DNA from: Aspidiotus rigidus
Lineage: Eukaryota; Arthropoda; Insecta; Hemiptera; Diaspididae
NCBI GenBank assembly: GCA_035079385.1
Contig: JAVHKY010000024.1
Location: forward strand, 62,001-126,000
Length of the DNA stretch: 64,000 bases
Direction: 5' to 3'
Position numbers and translations under genes: made by a program. Positions within the stretch are counted from its first letter, which is position 1. Each line of letters begins with the position of its first letter. Positions 24,570 through 48,362 of this stretch are shown here, piece after piece. Under the pieces are notes generated by a model. It ran no database searches. It was not told where the DNA came from and saw only the letters and a list, made by a program, of their open reading frames with translations.

Positions 24570-27385
24570 AAGTACTCCGATTGAAGGCTGATAACTAACC
24601 TTCAATTGGCTACATAGAATGGTATGAGGCGGAAATCTACTAGTGAGATCCAATTTTTGAAGAACATAATTTCGGTTCGAAAACCGAGAAAAAGTCTTTT
24701 ATGCGTCGTATCTTAAATATTAGTTCATTTTTCGCTTATTAGACTGTGCGTCCGCAAGACGTGTCATATGCATATTGAATTCAAATTCGGAAAACTTTCG
24801 TGGAGATTCTTTCATTTTCATTTTTTTCTAAACCTAATTCGTAAGTCAGCCGCGAAAAGACTGTTTTCAACAGAAGCACGAAAAATATGATTTTAAAATA
24901 GAACAATTGTGTAGTAGAGGATTCGTAGTCCGTCAAATGTAATTTTCAGTTTTTTTTTTTTTTTCGTGTTTTGTACAATGAAGAAAACTTTCATACAAAT
25001 GCATACAACTACAATTTAAACGAGATGGTAAATAAAAGTTAGTAAGTTGGCAATTTCAGTGATATCTCCTTCTTTTTTTTTTTCTTTCTTTTTTCTCTGG
25101 TCTCATTGTTACGAACTTCCGTATTTTTCAAACTTGGACAGAAACTGAAAATAAAGAGAGCGAATAACATGAAAATAAAAGCATGAAAATTAAGAAGTAA
25201 TCTGGAATTGGCAGATAAGTACCATTGTCGTGCTTTTTTCTGCATTAGAGACAAGTTGTATAGCATAAAAATTCGTTTTATAATTAGATCGAAAGGTAAG
25301 ATAACTTTTATCAATTTACGATCGTCGTCTTTACTGGGGAACAGGAGAAAATGAACAAAGGATAGACTTGTTAGATAAAGTATACTATTACGGAAAAAGT
25401 TTCGTAAAGTCATCATGGTATAGGCAAAAGAGAGGTGAATATATTACCGGTAATCATTAGCAAGAAACGATCCTTACCCACATATAGAAAAAAAGGTACA
25501 TTTTGTCAACCGTGACGTGAGACCAACTATCCGATAAGTATCTCATTTTAATTTTGACGAGGAAATGAAAATCAAAAATATACCGAACAAGTACTCTTTA
25601 AATGAGGTAAGAAAAAGCTCAAGAGAGATAAGATTGCATTTATTTCTAAGAAGCTCTTCCGAGTTCAAAATAAGCAAGCATCAAATCATGAATAGCCTGG
25701 GTACCTACTTGTATCTACAATATTATTCAAAGAGATAATTACCTTCAATAGGCTACATACGTACAGAAGAAAATCTCCTGGACTAGAAAAATATTTTACA
25801 TTTGGTCGACGAAAAAGAAGTTTATTTTCAGGATTTTCCGAAAATTAATAACAATGCGCATAAAGCGTAATCTAATATGTAATTTAAAAAAAAAAAAAAA
25901 AAACTATATCCAATTGTCTTGACAAGGTTGACTTTTCTATTCAGACAAACCTACCTACGAATACTTTTTTGAAATATTTTCAGCTCGAAAGTTCTCTTCA
26001 AATAGACAATTATTCATCGGCCATTATAGGTACGATGGCGTTCATTTTCATATTCTACCAAGTTTGAAAATCACTCAACTACCTATCGTCGCAAACATTT
26101 CATTAATAACCCTTGAATATCACTGAATTCTATAAGTATCAGTTTTGTTATTCTAAATTCTCTCACTTCAACAAAATACATCTCAGATTAACGTTCTTAA
26201 TAAGTAGGTACTACAGCAGATTTTACTCGCTTCTGTAGCAGTTCTTTTCTTGACCTGTTTTAAACCTATTTTCTGGGAAAATCATGAGTACACTGTACGG
26301 CACTCTCAAGACAGAAAAACAGAAACTGTTACTAACAACGATGAGTAATGACGTAAGCTCAATTCTGAAGATCTTAGACTATCTAGCGTAGGTATCTAGA
26401 TGACCTGTCTAGCAAAATTATTTGATATGAAACTACGATATGATTTGGCATTCGATCATTATTGTCCTAATAAATTTGATAAAGCATATTATTATTCGTC
26501 TAAAAAGAACATAAATAGACTTAAAACTCATGACTGTTACGTTTTGAAGAAAATGAATTAATTTTTTTTCGTTTATTAGGTTACTGCAAAGGAGATGGAT
26601 GATTTTGTTTTTTCATAAACTCTTGACAATCAATATTTCTCATCATTGGCGAATGACTTTAATGGATGAAGAAATATTCTTAAACTTCCTACAATGAATG
26701 ATGAATGCTCTTTTATAAATTATCATCTGCAGCCATGCCACTTTGGCCAAGCCTAAACCTGCGCTAAACCAAACCCTGAACGACCTGAGAGTATCGTTCA
26801 TCAACATATAAGGTAGCGCTCTCTACAGTCTGTGCTGATCAATGTATAGGAACCAATAAAATTCAAGGATCTTCGATCAAAATTTCGATAGCCGTTTCGA
26901 GATCATAATTCGATTTTGATTGATGAGCGAGAAAGACGTGCTGGAGGGAGAAAGGCGCGAGTTACTCGTTTCGTATGTTCGTATTTCAATTTCAAACCGC
27001 GAGTACCGATTAAAAAAACCGTTAAATTTTACCGAAAAATAATCGACTTTTGACGGATATTTTACTGATTTTGTAATTATTAAATCGTTCTAAACTTGAA
27101 ATTTCAGGTCAATTCGATTTCTCTACGTCTTTATTGATTGATTCCATCATGAAATCGCAGAACTGAGTGAGTACATAATTGTTCATGCTTATCTATTGTG
27201 TTTCTTAGTTCTCACCAATCTGTTGGATTCGTGAGGAATTGCCAATGGTTTGATCCGAATGCCAGATTGAGCTCGTTCGCATAGTAGAAACTCGTTTCTC
27301 AATCTAGAACAAACATAATATGGAAGTAATATCCTAGAAATAACGAAATTCCATTTCATTATTAGGTCACATACGTACATACGAG
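24570..27385. other. Intergenic, upstream of citron kinase; no gene recognised
   Basis: AT-rich unique sequence with poly-T and poly-A runs. The 125-codon minus frame at 25039-25416 is low-complexity (Lys-run end) and not called. The citron kinase promoter and 5' UTR should lie in the last few hundred bases. Confidence 0.5.
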
Positions 27386-40016
<12,631 letters not shown>

Positions 40017-41773
40017 AGCGGCTGTTAAACAAAGACGAACCAAATTATCTTGCCAAAATGTATTTTATTTCGTATTAATTATCGTTACTTCGTCTCTGTA
40101 TATCTTTGAATTTACTTTTTTTGTTTTCGTTTTGTACGTAATTTCGCATTACATAAATTTATAAACTTAATTTTATAAAGTACGACGCTGTATTTTTTGT
40201 ATTTTATTTGTAAGTAAATGGTTCTAATCGTCTAACCATTCCAATTCGATTGTATCTTATCTAGATTCTAACGTTTTTTGTACTCATTTCTGTGACCGTT
40301 TCTCGTTGGAGACTTGTTCATACTGTACGTAAATTAATTTTTTTGTGAATGAATTTCGATAAACGATATACATAATTTGAAGAAATTCTTTTGTATTTAG
40401 AGTGAAGTGTTTTTAAGCTTTTCCTGCAACCTCTTGCGCCACCTCTCATTATCCGCTCTCTTGCCTCTTGTGTTTATTTACCTACTGATTTCGTGATCTG
40501 CGTTATATCACAGCTGTGATTTGTCACTAAAATTAGACGAGAACGAAAAGTATACCTCCGTTCGAATTTTTTCTTTTAGATCGAGATCAAATACGAAGAA
40601 TACGCATACGCTCGAGTTTCATAGGTACTCGAAATATTTGCGACCATACTTTTTCCTACGATACAACTACAGATAAAACTGATCCTATTCGGTAACTATA
40701 TCCGGATTCCTACTTTAATCGTGAATTATTCGCTAAATTATCCACACTTTAACGCTCGACCAATTCTGACATTGAAACAAAAAAATATTTCAAATCGTAA
40801 TACGGTACGGATGAAAAAATTCAGATCTCGATTCGAAGACTCGGCGAGCAAAATAGAATTTTTTATTCTTCTTCTCGAAAATATCCGTAAAAACGTGCAC
40901 TTATCAAGGACTTCGAATGGTGTTGAATTTTTCATGCATTATATTCTCGAGTTGTACCTTTTGATCATTCGTCAGTCGGTACTGATTGTCGCAAACGTTA
41001 TGAAGTAATTTTAGTTTCTAATATATAGATAGATCATTACGATGACGTGTTTATCCGGCGTAAGTATTATCATTTCTTAATCAGCACTTACACCCGATCT
41101 GCGAATTGATACCGTTGGTCACAGTGTTATTTTCACGCGAATCAAAAGCTGACTCGATGAAAACAACACCCGTGGTACGAATATTACCTAATTTTATAGA
41201 GGAACTGCATTTTATCAATTGTGCAGATCGGGTCTTAGACTTACTTTACGCACTTGAAACAGATCTGAAACTAGATAGTGAAGAATCTATTTATTTTTAA
41301 CGCACGAGACACGTAGGTATTTGAACTGAAAAAGTTCTTACAGCCGTTAATTTCAAATCAAATACTTCTTTCGGACCTACTCTCGAAAATGAGACAATCT
41401 TCCTTCGGGGGAATTCATCTGTAACTTGGAAAATTCTGACAGCAATACAACGAATTATTGGAGATTTTAAGACGTTGTACGGTAAGGATAACTTTGATTC
41501 GGTCTCTTTTTGAAGAAGGGTGCAAACTTTACAGAATAATCATGAAATATTTGAAACATAACTAAGTTGGAACACAAAAATTAATCAATATAAATTAATG
41601 CGCAGGTGTTTGAAGGATTAAAAGGGAAAGAATAATTAAATTCCTTTTTGGGGCTCTTTATACAATCGCGAAAAAAAGAAGTTCTCACCGGAAAAATGTG
41701 TTGTCCAAATAGATATTCTCTGTTTCTTAAGACTTTATTTTTGCCTGGCAAGTTTATTTCTCGAAAGTAGATA
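40017..41773. other. 3' flank of citron kinase; no further gene recognised
   Basis: The first part should be the citron kinase 3' UTR. I saw no perfect AATAAA close to the stop codon. Open frames at 40721-41008 and 41106-41300 on the plus strand have no recognisable domain; the first starts with GTG. Confidence 0.4.
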
Positions 41774-42300
41774 TCTCTTGTTTTGCGTCAGTGCCATTTT
41801 TCTATGCACCAAGCTCATTTTTCAGTCATCGAAAAAATCCTAGAAATCCTATAATTTTCCATACTGAATATTAGCTGTTTTCAACGCAAATATGAATCAT
41901 TTCACCCTATTTTTTCTTCTCCAGTGGTTCGAAAATTTCAGAACTTTTGTATCAAATTTTTATCATTTTTCTCTTTTTTTCAACCCTAAAAAATCATCGC
42001 AGCTGAACTTTGTGAGCTCACAAAATTATACGTCAGATCCCTAGTTTTCAAAGCTCTCTCACTTGTATATATGTTCTGCGCCAGTGTCATTTTTCTATGC
42101 GCCAAGCTCATTTTTCAACCATTGAAAAAATCGTCAAATTTCCCTAATTTTTCTCACTGAATATTCAGCTGTTTTTAAATCAAATGTAGGTCATTTCACC
42201 CTATTTTTCTTCTGCTCAGGTTCAAAAATTTCAGAACTTTTGTATCAAATTTCTATCGTTTTTCACTTTTTTTAACCCTAAAAAAAAAAAAAAAAAAAAA
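41774..42300 (+). repeat. Tandem direct repeat, two units about 290 bp apart
   Basis: Unit 1 starts GTTTTGCGTCAGTGCCATTT (about 41776) and unit 2 GTTCTGCGCCAGTGTCATTT (about 42068). Both continue with TTCTATGC.CCAAGCTCATT, GAATATT.AGCTGTTTT, TCATTTCACCCTATTTTT and TTTCAGAACTTTTGTATC. The second unit ends in a long A run (about 42282-42302). It is non-coding. Confidence 0.85.
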
Positions 42301-42519
42301 AAGTCATCCAAGGTAGGTACCCAGTAAAATTCATCATCCCAGAATTTCATAGATTTTTCCAAGTATTTTAATGTAGGTATGATGGATGCAACTCACCTAT
42401 AGTAGACGAACTTTTTAAAAGGTGTACGAGCGTACTGATTTTTTCAAAGACGGTTGTTTACCTCACTCGCTCATTGATCCAAAAACAATAGGTTCGTTCT
42501 CAAAAAAGATTGTGGAGTT

Positions 42520-42880
42520 TTTAAACTTAACCCAATTGTATTGAGTATATACCAGGACATCGGAGGTCTGCCGCCACAATTTTAGCGGATGCTGGCGCGA
42601 ACAAGCGAACGCTAAAAGATCTTGGGGGCTAGGAAAGTGACAAAGTTGTAGCTAAGGATATATCAAAAATTCACTCTCTAATCAAAGAAAAAATTGCTGA
42701 TTTATTGATGAAAAATTCGAGTTCTCATGTTTCGCCTCAGATTCAGAACCAAATGCGATCGAATGCTAACGACATCTCTCGCCAACACGTAAATGATCAA
42801 TTTGAAATGAACGAACATGCAAATGAGGTCAAACGAAGAAAATTGATTAGAAATGAATCTAATTAAAGCATACGATGGCC
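42520..42880 (+). pseudogene. Degraded Crypton-like tyrosine recombinase (C-terminal catalytic part)
   Basis: The plus strand reads '..EYIPGHRRSAATILADAG', 'ANKRTLKDLGG', a stop, then '..SDKVVAKDISKIHSLIKE' and 'KIADLLMKN'. The pattern GH..RRSAAT.LADAGA....LK.LGGW.S..VA..YI..S...K is the C-terminal signature of Crypton-type YR transposases; the R of RRSAAT corresponds to a catalytic Arg. Here the residues before RR are deleted, one stop occurs, and the catalytic Tyr position (GYI) reads KDI. It is a dead fragment with no upstream half visible. Confidence 0.5.
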
Positions 42881-42940
42881 GCATGATCGTTCCTGAAAAA
42901 CGAGTAAGATTGGTTAGCGACGATCAGCCTGAAACACAAA

Positions 42941-43300
42941 ATGGTTGGAACGATACCGGTCAGTACTGCGAATAAGAATATAATCCTTGTAGAAGAAGTG
43001 ACAAACCATCCTTCTTCAGCAGATCTTGTCGAAGAAGTTCACCATCAGTCGTCAGCAGAAGATTTTATACATGAAGAAGATGAAGTAGATGTTTCAAAAA
43101 AGCATCAGGGAAATGAAGTCTCCTTCTCACATCCATATCAGACAAAAACTTCCGCATTCAATAATTTAATAATTGTCAAAACTGAAATATTACTTTCCAA
43201 TGATGATTACGTTGATCTTTCTAAATACGTTACCTCAGATCCAGGGCCCCGGACAAGGAGGAAAATAATGTACAAAGCGCTAGTATCGTTTAGGCTCTAG
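42941..43300 (+). other. Open frame of 119 codons following the Crypton-like fragment, unknown
   Basis: It begins ATGGTTGGAACG and encodes an acidic, Glu/Val/His-rich protein ('VEEVTNHPSSADLVEEVHHQ') ending KALVSFRL. No domain is recognised. Position and strand suggest it may be a further piece of the recombinase-carrying element rather than a host gene. Confidence 0.25.
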
Positions 43301-46300
43301 TGTATTCGTGTATCTCTCTTGATTTTTTTGTCTTTCATCTACTTCAAAAGTGATGCCACGAAATTCGAAAGAATTTTTCTGATCTTGCGATACTGATACT
43401 GTTGATTGTAAACAAAAGTACATGAAATACTTATACCTTGGATAAATAATAATTTTGAAGGTATCATTCAGTTCCTCTTCGAAATAATCACGCAATTATA
43501 CCTAGTCGAGTTCTCTCGTAATTAAGAAGATAAAAAAGGGAATATTTCGTTTGTCCTTCCACTAACAGATTCAGAAGATGATTTTTGGGGAGACAATTAA
43601 GCAATTAAAAAAAAAACGCACCCTCGCTAGTCCTTAAATTTATTTTTCTTCCTTTTAATTTTTAGTTGTTTTTTGAGATGGAAAGGAGAATCCGCCACTG
43701 TCCTTTGAAAATATGTCAACTTTCGTAGACTAAAAAATGAAATTCGAGAAATTCACAATGGTACAAAAAATATGTATGACTGTTTCTTGTTTTAGGTAAT
43801 CGAATTTTCTTCCGTTGGGCTCTTAATCGAAAATTTTCTGTGGCCCCATCCGGAGCCTAACTCGTATTTAAGCACAATTCCTGAAGAAAAAATCTTTTTT
43901 GAACCTGAAATCTTTCAGAATTGTATTCGTCATAATTCTCGAATTGAAAAAAAAAAAAAAAAAAATCACTCGGTCAACTATTACTGCATACCTAGACTTG
44001 TTTACCAAAACTATGACGCCCTCTACTCAACCAGTAGACATCCTGAAGCCTCCACCAATTCCTACTTCCCGAAGAGTTTTCTGAACTCCCTTGGACTTTT
44101 GAAAAATATTTCATTCGAGCATTATGATCGAAAGAGCGTTTCATTCTGCTCCAGAATCAACTAGCATAGCGAGACAAAAATGATTGGATAACAATAATGA
44201 AAAATAGACAGATGGAATTTCGTCTCACAATTTTCAGAAATATGATAAGTTCTTGATTTATTTTTTCATTCGTAGCTTTTTCAAGACCGTAATTCATGGA
44301 CAATTCTCACAATGATCAAAATATGAAAGGCAATAACAGTATCAGTAGATATATAAGAACCCTTTTTTGGTGCCAAATTTTCACCAGTACTTCAAGATAC
44401 AGGGATTGAACGAGTACATATTTAATAACCGGCAATTCAGTTGAGGGGTGTTAACATACTTACACAAATAGTTTCATTATACGTTTAAGTTTTCGTTACA
44501 AATTCTCACATTGATTCCAAAGGTGCACTGCACTGCGAAGATACTTGAAAAAGCTTTTAATATTTTTCATTAAATTCAGTGAAATTTATCACTTTTCCAG
44601 AATTTGTTTCATTTCAATTACAAATTTCTGTGGACTGAATTGAATTCCTACAATTTTTATCACTCGTAGATTAAGTTGGGTTTTGAAATTTGAATGTGTA
44701 TTGACCTGGACAATTTCTACTCATTTTAAAACTTAACTTCCTATTATTGTAGGGTATTTTATCTTCTTTCAAATATTTTAATAATATAATCTCTGTTTTT
44801 TTATATTTCGATGAAAAACTTCGGACACTATTTTTTTTTTTTCTTTTTTTATTACATCTAATCAAAATAATAAATATAAAAAAAATAAAAAACACAAGTA
44901 AAACAAAGAAGAATAAATACAAAAAAAGGGATAGAAAAAAAAATTATCTATTATAAAGTCGTATTCTTTCAATACTCTAATTAACTCGCTAAGAGTCATT
45001 TACTTGTACAGAATTTTCATGTATTCACTATTCAATATTACCCTGTTTCTACACCATATTACCTTACCTCACCATACAATATAAAAATATAAAATTTCAA
45101 TTTTATTCTAACAAATGGAAAGCCAAATAAAAAGATAGAAGCCCTCCAAAGTTGAGCTAGAAGATCTAGATAGAATAATTTCAAAAAATAGAGAATTGGA
45201 AGAACTAATAAGAAATGAGGAAAGTAACCTAGAGAGAATAATTCAAGCAATGGGTCTAAAATATGTAAATAATGATATGAAAACTACAATAAAACAATTT
45301 TTCATAGCTCTTCAGCAAACCGGGTATTTGTGAATATGCAAATTTTTAAGAATCAAGAATTGATAGAGAATCTATTTCAAAGGGAGGAAAAATATTACAA
45401 AATCATGAAATCTCAAGCTGAAAAATATAATGATAATTCTGGTATTTAAGAACTGAATGCTTTCTCAACGATTATTGTAGAACCTAGAAGAAATTAATTA
45501 TCCAAATATATGAAGAAAGCTTTGAAAATGATATGAAATTTTATGATGATTTTGAACCTAGGCCTATGTGATGAATTTAGTAGAAACCAGTATTATTTTG
45601 TAAACCATACAAAAATTTATTAATGAAAAAACATAGTTAAAGATTTGATTAGTCAAGTGCGTCATGAGAGACATCAACAGCCGCGCTTCACTGTGCTTCT
45701 TTTTGGATTCTTCAAAATTGAATGAAATAATAACAAAAAATTCAAATCTTTCGAAGTGTCACAGAGTATAAATTTTACTGTGTACCTACATTGGTAAAAT
45801 CTAATGTGATATGGTTTGGTGATTTCTTTAGAAAAAAGGGTTAAAATGTGAGAAATGAATAGAAGCAGGCTATAAAGTTAAATAAATTTGAAAATACAAG
45901 AAAATTGGAGTAAAATGGTAATTTGATTGAAAAATGAATGAATATTTAGGACTAAAAAAAAAGAAGGGATTTTTAGGATTTGTAAAAGCGATGTAATATA
46001 GCAAAAAAAGATGAACATCAGTGCGCTTAATGCTTAGTATCTCATTTTCCGAAATTCAGTATCTAGTTAGGACACTTAAAAAGCTTGAGAGGCTCACATT
46101 CAAATCCTTCATGCACGAGAGCACATTTCATCAGGACAATTTGTATAGCCATCAAGATCGCAGACGTCTCTCGCATAACTTGAGATGGGCACGTAACTTA
46201 GCTACAGCTGAGAATTTCGTGTGTAAATTTTCTAGCACTGAGAGCAATAACTCTCAAAAACCAGTTTTTAATTACATTTTCACCTACAAACATTCGAAAC

Positions 46301-46357
46301 AATAAACCAAAACACAATCAACAGAAAAAATGTATACAAATTCAATTATTTTTTCAG
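43301..46357. other. Very AT-rich stretch with one broken reading frame
   Basis: No host gene is recognised. From 45138 to about 45600 a plus-strand frame can be followed with one frameshift and a few stops: 'VELEDLDRIISKNRELEELI', 'NLERIIQAMGLKYVNND', 'FVNMQIFKNQELIENLFQRE' and '..LNLGLCDEFSRNQYYFVN'. It resembles a decayed coiled-coil protein of unknown origin. Poly-A and poly-T runs are frequent around 43600-45000. Confidence 0.35.
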
Positions 46358-46762
46358 GTACGAATAGCATTTCGTCCATTCCACATATTGCTGCTTTATC
46401 TCAGCATACAAACAATCACGCTCGCATTTCCAGGACCCGAAGTCGACGACATGATAGTGGCCACCGATACTTTAAACCTGCACAAAAATCATCGCCAGCA
46501 TAAAAATCACTTTAGAAACTTTTTCAACATATCGTCCAGGTTTGGATTCAACAAAGAGGATTCCAACAGTTCATTTTCTCAGGAGATAGACGAATGGTTG
46601 GATGAGCTTGAGCGCGAAATTGAAGCCGCTTTCAATCGTACCAGCAAGTTCAAGGGCTTCGACGATTCGTTTTTCGATTCATCCGAGTCGAAATCGGCGG
46701 AGTCAGGCGAAGGAAACGGTGAAGCTGAAAAAACGAATAACGCTTACGCCGAGAACATTTAG
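46358..46762 (+). CDS. Possible small secreted acidic protein, last exon (134 codons)
   Basis: An open segment follows a good acceptor (ATTATTTTTTCAG at 46345-46357) and ends at a TAG at 46760-46762. It begins VRIAFRPFHILLLYLSIQ, then TITLAFPGPEVDD, which looks like a signal peptide core with cleavage near LAFP. The mature part is polar and acidic, with N-glycosylation motifs (NIS, NSS, NRT), a helix-like EIDEWLDELEREIEAAFN segment, and a Ser/Glu/Gly-rich tail. No known family is recognised. No ATG lies in frame in this exon, so the start codon would be in an upstream exon I could not identify. Composition and absence of stops favour a real exon, moderately. Confidence 0.4.
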   Translation, partial: VRIAFRPFHILLLYLSIQTITLAFPGPEVDDMIVATDTLNLHKNHRQHKNHFRNFFNISSRFGFNKEDSNSSFSQEIDEWLDELEREIEAAFNRTSKFKGFDDSFFDSSESKSAESGEGNGEAEKTNNAYAENI

Positions 46763-48123
46763 CATTAATTAATGACGTGACTTAATTTTACGATAGTATA
46801 TTAACTTTTGTCAAATATTTCAAAATCACCTGAACCGATTATCCTCTGTTGATTTATTCGTAAGACTTGCACGAAAATTCCAGAACGGAGTGAGAATCAC
46901 TACAGTAGGCTACCTATACGAAAAGAGGGCACGAAACAACCTGTGTGATGACGTAAATTACAATTTGTTCCCAGTCCCTTGATTAGCTCGTTCGATAATT
47001 CATACCTAGGCTATTCTCAAATTCGAAGAAAAATTTATTTTCTGTCCGAGAATTAATCAAAAATTTCTTGCTTAGATGCTTACGAGAGATTTCAGTATTT
47101 CTCTCGTATAATGAATTGACGTTTTCTGTGATTCGTGATTCAACCCAATACCTTCTGCGGTAGAAACTAAATTTTCAAATTTTAAGAATCACTAACAAAT
47201 TTTCATAATTTATGGTACCGCACCTAAATTGAACGAGAACGTGACATAGATCATTCGCCGAGAAGATTTCTGAAACCACCTTCCCGACAAACGAGCCTGT
47301 CGAAATCTAAATTATTATTTTTACATCCTGCTAATTACGAGCACAGACTAAGATAGTCGAGAATACGTCTATTTTAACGACAGATTAATTAATCAATTAG
47401 TCCTTAATTTCGACGTTACGAAGAAACCTACTAACTACTAATATATACATACGAAATGCTTGACGTAATTTGAAACATTAATTGTCACCGTACTTCTAAT
47501 TACATGGTCATATTAGTGAATTTCGACCCGATAGAAAATAATGGTAACTCGAGCCGTCCCGAAGTATTAGTGCAATCGTGTAAAGAAATATAGGTATTGC
47601 AATTCAATACCGGCACTCTTGTGTTAACGAATACACGCCATATTTTTGCTGATTAACGAGCCGAACTTGAGTAACGAAATTTCGAAAATAATTTAATCGC
47701 ACTTACACGTTCAAAGCGTAATGAACTCGGCGATAAAATAGGGCGCACGTAAATAGGATATTTCTGAGAGAAATTCGCCACGCAGATGAATCAATTCTCA
47801 TACTTCGGACAAACACAAGCTTCAAAAATTTCGATGTTTTCCCCTCGCACTAACAGATTTGACATCGCACACTACGTAAATCGCGTAAACATGTGTAGAT
47901 TTTAGCCTAATGAGAAATGAAGTCGAATTAGAAATTTGAAAAATATTGGATTTTGATAGCATTACGCACTAAATTTAACTTAGCGATAGAATAAGCGTAC
48001 ATAATGTTGTAACAATAAATTTTATCCATCTAAACAAGAAAATTTCATTATCGACGATCGTTGAATCACTAAAATTCCAGGATTTTTCGAATCGATTTCG
48101 TAGAACTCGAGCAAGGAAATGAA

Positions 48124-48180
48124 GGAACTCACACACCATTGGCTTTAAATGCAAACGATGCCAATGGTGGTGGAGTTACC
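48124..48180 (+). other. Stem-loop A of a hairpin pair
   Basis: GGAACTC at the 5' side pairs with GAGTTACC at the 3' side (one bulged A). Then, after a 3-by-3 internal loop, CACCATTGGC pairs with GCCAATGGTG around a 16-nt loop (TTTAAATGCAAACGAT): about 17 base pairs in 57 nt. A second, related hairpin starts exactly 180 bp later. Confidence 0.6.
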
Positions 48181-48303
48181 AGATATCGATGCATCATCAC
48201 GAATACAACCGCAGGGCATAACGAATCGTGTAGATCTGGAATACTACAGCAGCACCACCGGAATCATAATAAATTCGACGCAAATTTACAATGACGACTA
48301 GTA

Positions 48304-48362
48304 GGAACTCTCACCACAATGGGAAGCATGAATAATAAAACTCCCATTGGTGTGGAGTTACC
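48304..48362 (+). other. Stem-loop B of a hairpin pair
   Basis: The outer stem GGAACTC/GAGTTACC is identical to hairpin A. The inner stem is CAATGGGA pairing with TCCCATTG, joined by a CAC/GTG segment, with a loop of about 17 nt. The inner arms differ from hairpin A but remain complementary. Confidence 0.6.

Noticed and set aside
46330..46503. Alternative 57-codon frame starting at the ATG at 46330
   Set aside because: It runs through the splice acceptor in another frame and lacks the leader and acidic features of the main frame, so the spliced frame is preferred.
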